Of a DNA stretch of 64,000 nt, positions 1 to 10,552 are shown one piece after another. A program made the position numbers and the translations under genes. Below the pieces are notes generated by a model. That model did not search any database. It worked only from the letters and a program-made list of their open reading frames with translations, and was not told where the DNA came from. The DNA is taken from assembly GCF_000019225.1 (NCBI RefSeq), contig NC_010995.1:3728501-3792500 (forward strand). The letters are read 5' to 3'. The first letter of the stretch is position 1. The number at the start of each line of letters is the position of its first letter. The DNA is from Cellvibrio japonicus Ueda107 (GTDB lineage Bacteria > Pseudomonadota > Gammaproteobacteria > Pseudomonadales > Cellvibrionaceae).

Positions 1-24
1 CCGGATGGTACTTGCCTGAACCTA

Positions 25-1392
25 TCAGCTTTTGGATGTTAGCTTGCTCAGCAGCGCCATTAGACCTTTTTTTTCCGTTTTCATCAAATAGTGATCGCGG
101 ATACCGGCGATATCCACATCGTAACTGCCCGGCTCCAGGTCGCGGGCGATTTCAATTTTCTCAATCTCGTAGCGGGTTTTCTTACCGGAATCCAGCAGCG
201 CCTGCTTGCGCTTGTCATCTTCGGATAAATCCAGCAGCAGGTATTCCTCTATCGGCTGCTTGTAACTATCCAGCACCACGATCACCTTGGGTTTCAGGCG
301 ACGCTCGAAGTTCTGCTCAACCACGACAGCCACTTCACCCGTACTCAGCTCCACCAGGGTTCCGGTGGGATACAGGCCAATAGCGCGAATGAATTCAACT
401 ACCAACTCCTCCTGGAACTGGATATTGCGCAGCTCATAGAGTTTGGCGACGGCTTTGGAGGGGGCAATAGGATGGCGCGAGCCGCGCGGATTGGTTACGT
501 AATCGTAGTAAGTCACTATGCCGGCAATCTTACCCAGCAGGGGAATCTTATCGCCCGATAGCCCCTGCGGAAAACCACTGCCGTTCAGCCGCTCGCAATG
601 GGTTTTAACCACACTGATAACCCGTGGCTCCATACCCGGGGTTTTGCGCAAAATATCGCAGCCCCGCTCCACAAAGGTTTCATATTCGCGCTCTTCTTCC
701 GGGCTGCGCTCCACCTTGGCCAACAGGCTTGCATCCAATTGCACCTTGCCCACATCCTTGAGCAGGACGCCCATGGCCAATACATCCAGGTCGCGTTTGG
801 GCAAGCCGATATGACGTCCGAATAAAATAGCCCAGACCGATGAGCGCACCGCATGGCTGTAGGTATATTCGTCTTTTTCCTGCACCCGCGATAACCAGGT
901 AAAGGCATCCGGGTTGCGCAATACACTATCCACCATTTCACTGGCGACACGCTTGGTTTCTCCCAATGAAGAGCCTTCCCACTGGTTTTCTTCGAGCTGT
1001 TTCACCACTTCAACAACAGCGTCATAGACCTTCTGGTGTAGAGCCCGCGCGCGCTTGACCTCTTTTTGCAAAGGCTCGACCTCGCGGTAGAGGCCGCGCT
1101 GGATTTTGAGGGGAGCCACAGGGTCACTGTACGAGGAGGCGCGCTCGCGTGATACGGGTTTGGATTTGGCGGGGGCCAGGGTTTTGAGGTTGGCCGCTAT
1201 AGGGCCTCGCCCCTTTTCAATATCGATAAACACATAATGGCACAGGGCTTTGAGCTGGTTGATCTCGCCCAGATCGCGCAGGTAAAACCCCTGCAGGGGA
1301 AAAGGCGTCTGTGACCAGGGGCGATCCAGGCCGGACACAAACATGCCGATGGTTAACTCATTGACATCCACTTTAACCTGTTTAATTCCCAC
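25..1392 (-). CDS. Degenerate HD-GYP domain protein (DUF3391 + HD-GYP)
   Basis: 455 aa with a GTG start; GGGGAAG lies about 8 bases upstream and supports it. Residues 1-130 resemble DUF3391, which often precedes HD-GYP cyclic-di-GMP phosphodiesterase domains; the HD-GYP fold follows from about 175 to 320. The active site is eroded. The HD pair reads K212-D213 inside LLKDVGK, the H of the usual HPxxG stretch is V241, the HH pair is T264-H265, GYP is GFP (273-275), and the aspartate of the usual DVYDA motif is T294. H180 and K216 remain. HD-GYP proteins normally hydrolyse c-di-GMP using a metal centre built from these residues. I infer this copy is catalytically weak or dead and may act as a c-di-GMP receptor or adaptor. 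Family assignment is firm; function is not. Confidence 0.9.
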   Translation of the reverse strand: MGIKQVKVDVNELTIGMFVSGLDRPWSQTPFPLQGFYLRDLGEINQLKALCHYVFIDIEKGRGPIAANLKTLAPAKSKPVSRERASSYSDPVAPLKIQRGLYREVEPLQKEVKRARALHQKVYDAVVEVVKQLEENQWEGSSLGETKRVASEMVDSVLRNPDAFTWLSRVQEKDEYTYSHAVRSSVWAILFGRHIGLPKRDLDVLAMGVLLKDVGKVQLDASLLAKVERSPEEEREYETFVERGCDILRKTPGMEPRVISVVKTHCERLNGSGFPQGLSGDKIPLLGKIAGIVTYYDYVTNPRGSRHPIAPSKAVAKLYELRNIQFQEELVVEFIRAIGLYPTGTLVELSTGEVAVVVEQNFERRLKPKVIVVLDSYKQPIEEYLLLDLSEDDKRKQALLDSGKKTRYEIEKIEIARDLEPGSYDVDIAGIRDHYLMKTEKKGLMALLSKLTSKS

Positions 1393-1602
1393 GATACTTA
1401 CTTCCCCATGTGCCGATGCCGGTGCGGCAATTTAACGCCAGACAATAACAGAAAAAGGACAATCGTTATCTGAATCTATTCACTAAACCGTTTATGGCCT
1501 ATCCAAGTGTATTCACCCCGGCGATTTCAGGGTTTTTATCGGCAGAGTGTAATCAAGAAAAAGAGGCGACACCAGACTGGGCAGACTGGCGCCGACAACC
1601 AG

Positions 1603-2673
1603 TTACCCAGCGGTATGGTATTGGGCAGACAGATCATGTACCGCACGGATAAAAGCGCCCGCATGTTCGGGATCGACTTCGGGGGTAATGCCATGTCCCA
1701 GGTTAAAAATATGGCCGGAGCCCTGCCCATAGGCAGCGAGGATATTGCCCACCTCGGCGCGGATGCGCTCGGGCGAGGCGTAGAGAATGCCCGGGTCCAT
1801 ATTGCCTTGCAGGGCGACCCGGTTGCCGACGCGGGCGCGGGCGGCGGCTATATCGGTGGTCCAGTCCAGCCCCAGCGCTGTAGCACCCGTGTCAGCCATA
1901 GCGTCAAGCCATTGGCCTCCGCCTTTGGTAAACAGGATGACCGGCACCTGGCGTCCTTCATGTTCGCCGATCAAGCCAGCGACAATCTTTTCCATGTATT
2001 TCAGGGAAAACTCCCGATAGGCATTGTGCGACAGCGCACCGCCCCAGGTATCAAAAATCTGCACAGCCTGCGCACCGGCACGGATTTGGGCGTTGAGGTA
2101 GACAATCACCGATTCGGCCAATACGTCCAGTAACCGATGCATGACCTCCGGCTGGTTGTAGAGCATTTCCTTCGCGCGCCTGAAATCGCGGCTGGAACCG
2201 CCTTCAATCATATAGGTGGCCAGTGTCCAGGGGCTGCCGGAAAAACCGATCAGGGGGACGCGGCCATTGAGTTCGCGGCGGATGGTCTTTACTGCATTGA
2301 CGACATAGGGCAAATCCTGCTCGGGATTGATCACCTTGAGTGCATTGACATCCGCCTCAGTGCGCACTGCCTTGTGGAATTTGGGTCCCTCGCCGGTTTC
2401 AAAATACAGGCCGAGCCCCATGGCATCGGGAATGGTGAGGATGTCGGAAAAGAGAATGGCCGCATCGAGCGGATAGCGCTCCAGGGGTTGCAGGGTGACT
2501 TCACAGGCTAACTCAGGGTTGGTACACAGCCCCATAAAATCCCCGGCGCGAGCGCGGGTAGCGCGGTACTCCGGCAGGTAGCGGCCAGCCTGGCGCATCA
2601 TCCATACCGGCGTCACATCCACCGGCTGACGCAAGAGCGCTCGCAGGAATCGATCATTGTTTAATGGGGTCAT
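1603..2673 (-). CDS. hemE: Uroporphyrinogen decarboxylase
   Basis: 356 aa, the usual length for HemE, which decarboxylates the four acetate side chains of uroporphyrinogen III to give coproporphyrinogen III in cytosolic haem synthesis. The N-terminal signature RQAGRYLPEYR and the later SGSPWTLATYMIEGG and GHGITP segments are typical. An in-frame extension upstream to 2721 exists, but the ATG at 2673 has AGAGAGG five bases before it and matches the family N-terminus (MTPLNNDRFLRALL). It stands alone between the HD-GYP gene and the phosphate transporter gene on the same strand. Confidence 0.97.
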   Translation of the reverse strand: MTPLNNDRFLRALLRQPVDVTPVWMMRQAGRYLPEYRATRARAGDFMGLCTNPELACEVTLQPLERYPLDAAILFSDILTIPDAMGLGLYFETGEGPKFHKAVRTEADVNALKVINPEQDLPYVVNAVKTIRRELNGRVPLIGFSGSPWTLATYMIEGGSSRDFRRAKEMLYNQPEVMHRLLDVLAESVIVYLNAQIRAGAQAVQIFDTWGGALSHNAYREFSLKYMEKIVAGLIGEHEGRQVPVILFTKGGGQWLDAMADTGATALGLDWTTDIAAARARVGNRVALQGNMDPGILYASPERIRAEVGNILAAYGQGSGHIFNLGHGITPEVDPEHAGAFIRAVHDLSAQYHTAG

Positions 2674-2767
2674 GGGCGCCTCTCTTGTTATTCCGGCAAT
2701 CTGTTCCGGCGCCCCGCACAATGGCGCACCGGCTGGCTATAAAGGGGCGGCAGTATACACTGCCCGT

Positions 2768-4351
2768 TCATCCGTGCGGTGCCTCGGAGGCAGTGCCCGT
2801 CTGTGCCATAACGCCCAGATATTGATAAATGCGCACCAGGTGGGTGCCGACACGATGCATCCAGCGCGCGGTTTCCATACGGCTGACACCGGTATCCAGC
2901 GACAGGCTCCCGGTGGCCACTTGCTGCATGGTTAGCTCGCGTAAATGTTGCTCCTGGGTTTGCAGTTGCCCAACCAGTAACCCGGCCTGGTCAGGTGCCA
3001 GCGGACGGCTTTCGACCAGCGCCTGGGTCAGGGTCATCAAGACCTGTTTAGCAGAGGTCAGCTGATCTTCTCCGTGCAGCACTATCACAGCCTGGGCATT
3101 CTGGCAGCGCTCGTGCAGGCGCTGCATATGGTCGAGCAGGTGGATACTGCTCAGCAGCCGGGTCCAATCCTTTCCATCACTGCTATCCAGGTGAATCTGG
3201 TCAATATAGGCCTTGGCCTCGTTAAGGGTGCGCCCGGTGTGTGCTAAAGAGACCGGGCGTGGAGATTGTCCGAGGATGTAAGCGATCTGTTGCACCAAGG
3301 GCAGCATTTGCTGAGCCAATACCCGGCTCACTTCCGTCAATGCCAACTCGGGATATTTAAGCAGACTGGTGTCCAGCAGTGGTTTTTCATCTCCACCGCG
3401 CTCGGGAAAGAGACGCGCTATAAAGCGCGCGTAGTAACCGATAAACGGCAGGATGATCAGGACACCCACCAGGTTGAACAGTGTATGGAAGGCCACCAGG
3501 GCCAATTCTGCCTGGGGTGTATCGGGAAAGCAGAGATGCCAAAGCTGTATATAGGGGGTAATCAGGAAAAGCGCACAACCGCTGACAATGGTATTGAACA
3601 CCACATGGGAAAACCCGGTGCGACGCACATGGACATTGCCGCCGATAGTCGCTATCGCCGAGGTAAAGGTAGTGCCGACATTCATACCCACGACCAACGC
3701 GGCCGCCTGTTCGAAGTTAATGACACCGCTATGCAATGCCGCCAGGGCCGAAATCACTCCGGCCGTCGAGGATTGGGTCAGCAGGGTAAACGCGGTTCCC
3801 ACCACCATCAACACCAGTTTGCCCCACAAATGATCGGCGGGTACAAAACCCAGGTCGACCTTTTCCTGCAAACCCGCCATGCCCGATTGCAGGCTGTCGA
3901 TCCCCACAAACACCAAACCAAACCCGGCCAGCGCAAACGCCAATCCCGAGCGACGGCTACCGCCAAACAGGCGCAAAAAGGCTCCGATAAAAATCAGGGG
4001 GGATGCGATAGTCGCCAGCTTGAGCTTGAAACCGATGATGGCCACCATCCAGCCGGTAAAGGTGGTGCCGACACTGGCTCCCAACACCACGCCCAGGGCC
4101 TGGGAATAGGCAAGCATACCCGCGCCGACAAAGCCGACCGTGATAATGATGGTTGCACTGGAAGATTGGGTGACGATAGTGGCGAGAATACCCGTCATCA
4201 CACCGCTGGAAGGACTGCGCGTAAAACGCATCAAGGCTTTACGCACAGGTTCACCTGCCAGGCTTTTCAGCCCCTCGGTCATCAAACTCATACCGAGTAA
4301 GAACAGGCCTATACCCCCTATCACCTCAAGGGTAACGGCAGACATATCCAT
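2768..4351 (-). CDS. Na/Pi cotransporter family protein with PhoU-like tail
   Basis: 527 aa inner-membrane protein. The first 310 residues or so carry the two inverted Na_Pi_cotrans repeats, each with a QSS motif (TQSSSATIII near the start, LTQSSTAGVISA in the second repeat) and GxxxGTTFT segments. These are hallmarks of sodium-coupled phosphate transporters of the NptA/YjbB type. The remaining 200 residues are soluble and helical like PhoU. Members import or export phosphate with sodium, and the PhoU part probably regulates this. It stands about 95 bp upstream of hemE on the same strand, with no visible functional link. Confidence 0.9.
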   Translation of the reverse strand: MDMSAVTLEVIGGIGLFLLGMSLMTEGLKSLAGEPVRKALMRFTRSPSSGVMTGILATIVTQSSSATIIITVGFVGAGMLAYSQALGVVLGASVGTTFTGWMVAIIGFKLKLATIASPLIFIGAFLRLFGGSRRSGLAFALAGFGLVFVGIDSLQSGMAGLQEKVDLGFVPADHLWGKLVLMVVGTAFTLLTQSSTAGVISALAALHSGVINFEQAAALVVGMNVGTTFTSAIATIGGNVHVRRTGFSHVVFNTIVSGCALFLITPYIQLWHLCFPDTPQAELALVAFHTLFNLVGVLIILPFIGYYARFIARLFPERGGDEKPLLDTSLLKYPELALTEVSRVLAQQMLPLVQQIAYILGQSPRPVSLAHTGRTLNEAKAYIDQIHLDSSDGKDWTRLLSSIHLLDHMQRLHERCQNAQAVIVLHGEDQLTSAKQVLMTLTQALVESRPLAPDQAGLLVGQLQTQEQHLRELTMQQVATGSLSLDTGVSRMETARWMHRVGTHLVRIYQYLGVMAQTGTASEAPHG

Positions 4352-4403
4352 AAGAAGCCCCTTGCTTTCAAGCGCGGCAGTGCCGCGCGCAAAAAGGAAG
4401 GGA

Positions 4404-5819
4404 TTATACGTTCAAGTAATCGAGAATGCCCTGGGCAGCTTCACGGCCTTCCCAGATCGCGGTTACCACCAGGTCAGAGCCGCGCACCATATCGCCACCG
4501 GCAAATACCTTGGGGTTGGAGGTCTGGAACTTGAACGGCTGGTGTTCCGGGGCAATGACCCCACCCCAGTCATTGGTTTTAACACCATTGGTCTCAAACC
4601 AGGGCTGCGGACTGGGACGGAAACCGAAAGCAATCAGCACCACATCGGCAGGCAGGATTTCCTCGGAGCCGGGAACCACTACCGGGCTGCGACGGCCTTT
4701 GGCATCCGGCTCACCCAATTGGGTAGTGACCACTTTAACGCCTTCCACCTTGCCATTACCGACGACTTCAACCGGCTGGCGGTTAAACAGGAATTGCACG
4801 CCCTCTTCTTTGGCGTTGGCGACTTCGCGCTTGGAGCCGGGCATGTTGTCTTCGTCGCGGCGATAGGCACAGGTGACACTGGTAGCGCCCTGGCGAATCG
4901 ACGTGCGATTACAGTCCATGGCGGTGTCACCACCACCCAGCACTACGATTCTTTTGCCTTTTACACTGATGAAATCTTCCGGGCTCTTTTCAAAACCCAG
5001 GTTGCGATTCACGTTGGAGACCAGGAACGGCAGCGCATCGTAAACACCGGGCAGGTCTTCACCGGGGAAGCCACCTTTCATGTAGTTGTAGGTACCCATC
5101 CCCATGAACACGGCATCGTAATCGCGCAGCAATTGTTCCAGGGTGATGTCTTTGCCCACTTCGGTATTCAGGCGGAACTCTACGCCCATTTCCTCAAACA
5201 CTTTGCGACGACGGGACATCACCGATTTTTCCAGTTTGAATTCGGGGATACCAAAGGTGAGCAGGCCGCCGATTTCCGGGTACTTGTCAAACACTACCGG
5301 TTTGACGCCGTTGCGCACCAGCACATCGGCACAGCCGATACCGGCGGGGCCCGCACCAATCACCGCGACCTTTTTATCGGTCCAGACCACCTTGGACATA
5401 TCCGGCTTCCAGCCCATGGCGAAGGCGGTATCGGTAATGTACTTTTCGGCATTGCCGATAGTGACCGCACCAAAGCCGTCATTCAGGGTACAGGCGCCTT
5501 CACACAAGCGATCTTGCGGGCACACGCGGCCACAGACTTCCGGCAGCGAGTTGGTTTGGTGGCTCAGCTCAGCCGCTTCAAAAATATTGCCTTCACTGAT
5601 CAGCTTCAACCAGTTGGGGATGAAGTTGTGTACCGGGCACTTCCATTCGCAATAGGGGTTACCACAAGCCAGGCAGCGATGCGCCTGGTTGGCCACTTCG
5701 TCTTTCGTGAAGGGCTGGTAGATTTCCACAAACTTGTGTCTACGGGTTTCCAGGTCTTTCTTGGTGGGGTCTTTACGACCCACATCGAGAAACTGAAAGT
5801 CATTGTTTAAACGAGTCAT
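4404..5819 (-). CDS. gltD: Glutamate synthase small subunit
   Basis: 471 aa, full length for the NADPH-dependent GOGAT beta subunit, which passes electrons from NADPH through FAD and Fe-S centres to GltB. Visible are the N-terminal cysteine clusters CLACGNPYCEWKCP and CGRVCPQDRLCEGAC, the FAD motif VIGAGPAGIGCADVL and the NADPH motif VLGGGDTAMDCNR. It starts 22 bp after the gltB stop on the same strand, so the pair forms a gltBD operon. Nothing unusual was seen. Confidence 0.97.
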   Translation of the reverse strand: MTRLNNDFQFLDVGRKDPTKKDLETRRHKFVEIYQPFTKDEVANQAHRCLACGNPYCEWKCPVHNFIPNWLKLISEGNIFEAAELSHQTNSLPEVCGRVCPQDRLCEGACTLNDGFGAVTIGNAEKYITDTAFAMGWKPDMSKVVWTDKKVAVIGAGPAGIGCADVLVRNGVKPVVFDKYPEIGGLLTFGIPEFKLEKSVMSRRRKVFEEMGVEFRLNTEVGKDITLEQLLRDYDAVFMGMGTYNYMKGGFPGEDLPGVYDALPFLVSNVNRNLGFEKSPEDFISVKGKRIVVLGGGDTAMDCNRTSIRQGATSVTCAYRRDEDNMPGSKREVANAKEEGVQFLFNRQPVEVVGNGKVEGVKVVTTQLGEPDAKGRRSPVVVPGSEEILPADVVLIAFGFRPSPQPWFETNGVKTNDWGGVIAPEHQPFKFQTSNPKVFAGGDMVRGSDLVVTAIWEGREAAQGILDYLNV

Positions 5820-5841
5820 GATAGGTTCTCCTCGCCCCGCC

Positions 5842-8800
5842 TTATTCGCCGCGCTTGCGGAAACTGTTTAACAGGCCGCCGATCGCTGCCGCCTTGGGTT
5901 TTACCAGCCAGAACTTACCGATGTAGTCATCGACGTTATCGAGCAGGTGTTGGCCCCAGGCACTTTCGGTTTCTTGCACAAATTCTTCGATCACACTGCG
6001 CAGGTGGTTGCGGTGGGCTTCCAGGGCTTCGGTGTTGATCCGATGGATGTCAACCAATTCGTGGTTGTAGCGGTCGACAAAGTCGTTAGCCTCATCCAGC
6101 ACATAGGCGAAACCACCGGTCATACCCGCGCCAAAGTTAACGCCGGTCTGGCCCAGCACCGTCACCACACCGCCGGTCATGTATTCACAGCAGTGGTCGC
6201 CTGCCCCCTCTACCACCACGTGGGCACCGGAGTTGCGCACGCCACAGCGCTCGCCGGCAGTGCCCGCCGCAAACAATTTACCACCCGTGGCACCGTACAA
6301 ACAGGTATTCCCCAGGATACTGGTCTTGTTGGACTTGAAGCCGGAATTGCGCGGAGGACGGATCACCAGCTTGCCGCCGGCCATCCCCTTACCCACATAG
6401 TCGTTAGCATCACCTTCCAGGTACATTTCCAGGCCACCAGCGTTCCACACACCAAAGCTCTGGCCGGCAATACCGGTGAGTTTCAGCTTGATAGGCTTGT
6501 CGGCCATGCCCTGGTTGCCGTAGCGCTTGGCGATTTCACCACTGATACGTGCACCAATAGAGCGGTCACAGTTCGTAATATGGAATTCGAACTCACCGCC
6601 TGATTTAGCGTCGATGGCGGGCAGTACCACCTGTACCATGGCCTCCGCTTTTTCGCCCTTGTCAAAGGGCTCGTTCTTGCTGACCGCACATAACTGTGGC
6701 TTGGTTGCCAGGTAATCGTCGGTATAAATGATGGGATTTAAATCCAGCTGTTGCTGCTTGGTGGTTTCACCGTCCAGCACTTTCAGCAGGTCAACGCGCC
6801 CCACCAGCTCCGCCAGGCTGCGAACACCCAGGCGTGCCATCCATTCGCGGGTCTCCTCCGCCATAAACTTAAAGAAGTTCATGGCCATTTCCACAGTACC
6901 TATGTAATGGTCCTGGCGCAGCTTGTCCTGCTGGGTCGCAACGCCGGTGGCGCAGTTATTCAGGTGGCAGATACGCAGGTATTTACAGCCCAGGGCAACC
7001 ATGGGGCCGGTGCCAAAGCCAAAGCTCTCAGCGCCGAGCATGGCCGCTTTCACCACGTCCAGGCCGGTTTTCAGACCACCGTCGGTTTGCACCCGCACCT
7101 TATCGCGCAAGTCGTTGGCGCGCAGGGTCTGGTGGGTTTCAGACAAACCCAACTCCCAGGGTGAACCGGCGTATTTGATAGACGTGAGCGGACTGGCAGC
7201 CGTACCGCCGTCATAACCGGAAATGGTGATCAAATCGGCATACGCCTTGGCCACGCCGGCGGCAATCGTGCCCACACCGGGGCGGGATACCAGTTTCACC
7301 GATACCAGCGCATCCGGGTTCACTTGTTTCAGGTCATAGATCAGCTGCGCCAGGTCTTCGATAGAGTAAATATCGTGATGTGGCGGTGGAGAGATCAAGG
7401 TAACACCGGGCACTGAGTGACGCAGGCGGGCGATCAAATCGTTCACCTTGCCGCCGGGCAACTGACCACCTTCACCGGGCTTGGCGCCCTGGGCCACTTT
7501 AATTTGCAGCACTTCGGCGTTGACCAAATACGCGGGGGTTACACCAAAGCGACCGGAGGCCACTTGCTTGATTTTAGATGTTTTGACAGTGCCGTAACGG
7601 GCCGGGTCTTCACCACCCTCACCGGAGTTGGAGCGCCCGCCCAAACGGTTCATGGCTTCGGCCAGGGCTTCGTGCGCCTCGGGTGACAGGGCGCCCAGCG
7701 ACATACCCGCTGAGTCAAAGCGCTTGATGATGGCTTCGATAGGCTCTACTTCTGACAGGGGCACTGGCGTACACAGGTCGTCGCGCAGGGTCAGCAGGTC
7801 GCGCAGCATGGCTACCGGGCGCTTGTTCACCAGGTCGGCATAGTTACGCCACAAGGCATAGTTGCCACTTTGTACGGCTTTTTGCAGGGTCTGTACCACA
7901 TCCGGGTTAAAGGCGTGGTATTCAGAGCCATGGACATACTTGAGCAAACCGCCCTGGACAATGGGCTTGCGATCCAGCCAGGCAGTCTGCGCCACCAGTT
8001 GCTGGTCCGCCTCCAGGTCTTCAAAACGGGCACCGCCGATACGGCTGGGAGTGCTTTCAAAACAGGTATTGATCACCTCTTCCGACAAGCCAATCGCTTC
8101 GAACAATTGGGCGCCGCGGTAAGAGGTAATAGTGGAGATACCCATTTTCGACAGGATTTTTAACAGCCCCTTATCGATACCCTTGCGGTAATTTTTGTAG
8201 GCGGTGTCCACATCGGTCAGCAACTCGCCGGTCTCAATCAAATCGTTGAGTACGTGGTAACTGAGGTATGGATACACAGCCGTCGCACCATAGGCGATCA
8301 AGGCCGCCACCTGGTGCGGATCACGCGCCGACGCGGTTTCCACAATCAGGTTGGACTCGCAGCGCAGGCCGATATTGGTCAGGTGCTGGTGCACCGCGCC
8401 CACGGCCAGGAGTGCATGGATAGGCAGTACGCCTTTTTCAAAGCCCGCATCACTCAACACGACCAGCACCTTGCCGGATTGAACCGCCGCGGCCACATCA
8501 TCGCAGAGCTTGGCCAGGGCCGCCTTGAGGTTAGTGGTTTCCGGGTTGTAGTAAAGCGAGAACTTTTGCTGCTCATAACCGGGGCGATTCAACGCCATCA
8601 GGCCGCGGAATTTTTCCGGCGACAGCACCGGCGAACTCAGGATCACGCGATCGGCATGTTCCGGCAGCTCGTCATAGACCGAGAGTTCGCGCCCCAGGCA
8701 CGTCTCCAGCGACATCACAATCGCTTCGCGCAGCGGGTCGATGGGCGGGTTGGTCACCTGCGCGAACTGCTGGCGGAAGTAATCGTAAAGCGGGCGCTGC

Positions 8801-10296
8801 TGGCGCGATAACACGGCCATGGGAGTATCGTCACCCATGGAGCCCACAGCCTCTTGTCCGCCCTCGGCGAGCGGGCGCAAAAGCTGGTCACGCTCTTCGA
8901 AACTCACCTGGAACATCTTCATATTGGCTTTGAGCGCAATCCCCTCCAGGCCATTTTCCTTGGCGTCGGTATTGAGGGTGGACTCAATGCGCAGGGCGCG
9001 CTCTTTCAGCCATTGCTTGTAGGGCTTGCTCGATTTGAGCTGGTTGTCCACATCGCGGGTGTTGTGCAGGGTGCCGGTCAGGGTATCGATAGACATGATC
9101 TGGCCGGGGCCAAGGCGGCCTTTGGCCACTACATCCGCCGGGTCATAGGCATAGACACCCACTTCCGAGGCAACGGTGATCATATCGTCTTTGGTGATCA
9201 CCCAGCGCGAGGGACGCAGGCCATTGCGGTCGAGGGTACAGACGGCGTAGCGACCATCGGTGATTACCAGGCCCGCCGGGCCATCCCAGGGCTCGATATG
9301 CATGGAGTTGTATTCGTAGAAGGCGCGCAGGTCCGGGTCCATGTTTTCCACGTTCTGCCAGGCCGGCGGCACCAGCATACGGATAGCGCGGTGCAGCTCC
9401 ATACCGCCCAGGGTCAGGATTTCCAGCATATTATCGAGGCTGGAAGAGTCAGAGCCGGTGCGGTTAACCAGGGGTTTCAGCTCTTGCAGGCCTGGCAGCA
9501 AGTCACTGACAAATTTCGGGGTGCGCGCGACCGACCAGTTGCGGTTGCCCACAATGGTGTTGATCTCGCCGTTGTGCGCCAGCATGCGGAACGGCTGCGC
9601 CAATGGCCATACCGGCATGGTGTTGGTGGAGAAGCGCTGGTGGAACACACAGATCGCCGTTTCCAAACGCTCGTCCGCCAGGTCGGAGAAGAAGCGCGGC
9701 AAGTCCACCGGCATCATCAAGCCTTTATAGGAGAGGACGCTGCTACTCAAACTGGCTACATAAAAGGATTTATCACCCGCCAAACGGATTTCAGCTTTGC
9801 GACGGGCTATAAACAGGCGGGCGTTGAACTGTTCTAGAGGAAGCTCTGGTGAGCTGTTGATGAAGATGTGGAAAAAACTGGGGAGAGACTTTAAAGCGAT
9901 GGGACCTAGGCATTCCGGGTCGGTTGGCACTTCACGCCAGCCGACCACTTCCAAGCCTTGCTGGGTCAGCTCCGCGGTGAAGGCTGACTGCTGTGTTTTC
10001 GCGATCTCCTTATCGGAGTTAAGCATGATCGAACCCACGGCATACACGGGTGCAAGCTCAGCACCGCAAGCTTCTTTCGCCACGGCACGCAAGAAACTGT
10101 CAGGCTTTTGCAACAACAAACCACAACCATCACCGGTTTTACCGTCCGCATTGATACCACCACGGTGAGTCATGCAGGTCAGGGCTTCGATTGCGGTTGT
10201 CAGCAAACGATGGCTGGTTTTGCCTTTCAAATGGGCAATCAAACCAAAGCCGCAGTTATCTTTGAACTCGTCTATCTGGTAGAGGCCAGTGGTCAT
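5842..10296 (-). CDS. gltB: Glutamate synthase large subunit
   Basis: 1484 aa. It converts glutamine and 2-oxoglutarate into two glutamates with GltD. Domain order is class II glutamine amidotransferase (nucleophile Cys15 in DNCGFGLIAH, exposed by removal of a short propeptide), central domain, FMN-binding synthase domain with the 3Fe-4S cluster (CKYLRICHLNNCATG), and the C-terminal GXGXG beta-helix with repeated glycine patterns. The protein is complete and followed by gltD. A terminator of the preceding lipoprotein gene lies about 90 bp upstream, so the promoter should sit between them. Confidence 0.98.
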   Translation of the reverse strand: MTTGLYQIDEFKDNCGFGLIAHLKGKTSHRLLTTAIEALTCMTHRGGINADGKTGDGCGLLLQKPDSFLRAVAKEACGAELAPVYAVGSIMLNSDKEIAKTQQSAFTAELTQQGLEVVGWREVPTDPECLGPIALKSLPSFFHIFINSSPELPLEQFNARLFIARRKAEIRLAGDKSFYVASLSSSVLSYKGLMMPVDLPRFFSDLADERLETAICVFHQRFSTNTMPVWPLAQPFRMLAHNGEINTIVGNRNWSVARTPKFVSDLLPGLQELKPLVNRTGSDSSSLDNMLEILTLGGMELHRAIRMLVPPAWQNVENMDPDLRAFYEYNSMHIEPWDGPAGLVITDGRYAVCTLDRNGLRPSRWVITKDDMITVASEVGVYAYDPADVVAKGRLGPGQIMSIDTLTGTLHNTRDVDNQLKSSKPYKQWLKERALRIESTLNTDAKENGLEGIALKANMKMFQVSFEERDQLLRPLAEGGQEAVGSMGDDTPMAVLSRQQRPLYDYFRQQFAQVTNPPIDPLREAIVMSLETCLGRELSVYDELPEHADRVILSSPVLSPEKFRGLMALNRPGYEQQKFSLYYNPETTNLKAALAKLCDDVAAAVQSGKVLVVLSDAGFEKGVLPIHALLAVGAVHQHLTNIGLRCESNLIVETASARDPHQVAALIAYGATAVYPYLSYHVLNDLIETGELLTDVDTAYKNYRKGIDKGLLKILSKMGISTITSYRGAQLFEAIGLSEEVINTCFESTPSRIGGARFEDLEADQQLVAQTAWLDRKPIVQGGLLKYVHGSEYHAFNPDVVQTLQKAVQSGNYALWRNYADLVNKRPVAMLRDLLTLRDDLCTPVPLSEVEPIEAIIKRFDSAGMSLGALSPEAHEALAEAMNRLGGRSNSGEGGEDPARYGTVKTSKIKQVASGRFGVTPAYLVNAEVLQIKVAQGAKPGEGGQLPGGKVNDLIARLRHSVPGVTLISPPPHHDIYSIEDLAQLIYDLKQVNPDALVSVKLVSRPGVGTIAAGVAKAYADLITISGYDGGTAASPLTSIKYAGSPWELGLSETHQTLRANDLRDKVRVQTDGGLKTGLDVVKAAMLGAESFGFGTGPMVALGCKYLRICHLNNCATGVATQQDKLRQDHYIGTVEMAMNFFKFMAEETREWMARLGVRSLAELVGRVDLLKVLDGETTKQQQLDLNPIIYTDDYLATKPQLCAVSKNEPFDKGEKAEAMVQVVLPAIDAKSGGEFEFHITNCDRSIGARISGEIAKRYGNQGMADKPIKLKLTGIAGQSFGVWNAGGLEMYLEGDANDYVGKGMAGGKLVIRPPRNSGFKSNKTSILGNTCLYGATGGKLFAAGTAGERCGVRNSGAHVVVEGAGDHCCEYMTGGVVTVLGQTGVNFGAGMTGGFAYVLDEANDFVDRYNHELVDIHRINTEALEAHRNHLRSVIEEFVQETESAWGQHLLDNVDDYIGKFWLVKPKAAAIGGLLNSFRKRGE

Positions 10297-10387
10297 AGGC
10301 TAATTCTCAACAAAAATCACTATCAAGGGATACGCTGCAAGTGAAAGGCGATGCTCATGCGAAAGCCGCGCCAAACCATACCCCAGA

Positions 10388-10414
10388 CAAAAAAGCCCCT
10401 GAGGTTTAGGGGCT
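10388..10414 (-). terminator. Rho-independent terminator of the lipoprotein gene
   Basis: On the minus strand a 7-bp stem AGCCCCT / AGGGGCT with a 7-nt loop is followed by six T. It lies downstream of the lipoprotein gene at 10553-11011 and upstream of gltB, separating the two units. Confidence 0.85.
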
Positions 10415-10552
10415 GGGCAAATGGGCGCAGGATATTACCCGCTCAGCGCTGCAATGGCAAGCAAACCGGCGGGTCAAACGGCGGCGGCAACGCACCAAAA
10501 AAGTGCAGCCTTTTGATTCGAACAGGTACCCTGGTGACGGGATCTTGCAGAG

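Noticed and set aside
4140..5810. 556-codon plus frame opposite gltD
   Set aside because: Shadow of gltD, whose motifs are complete.
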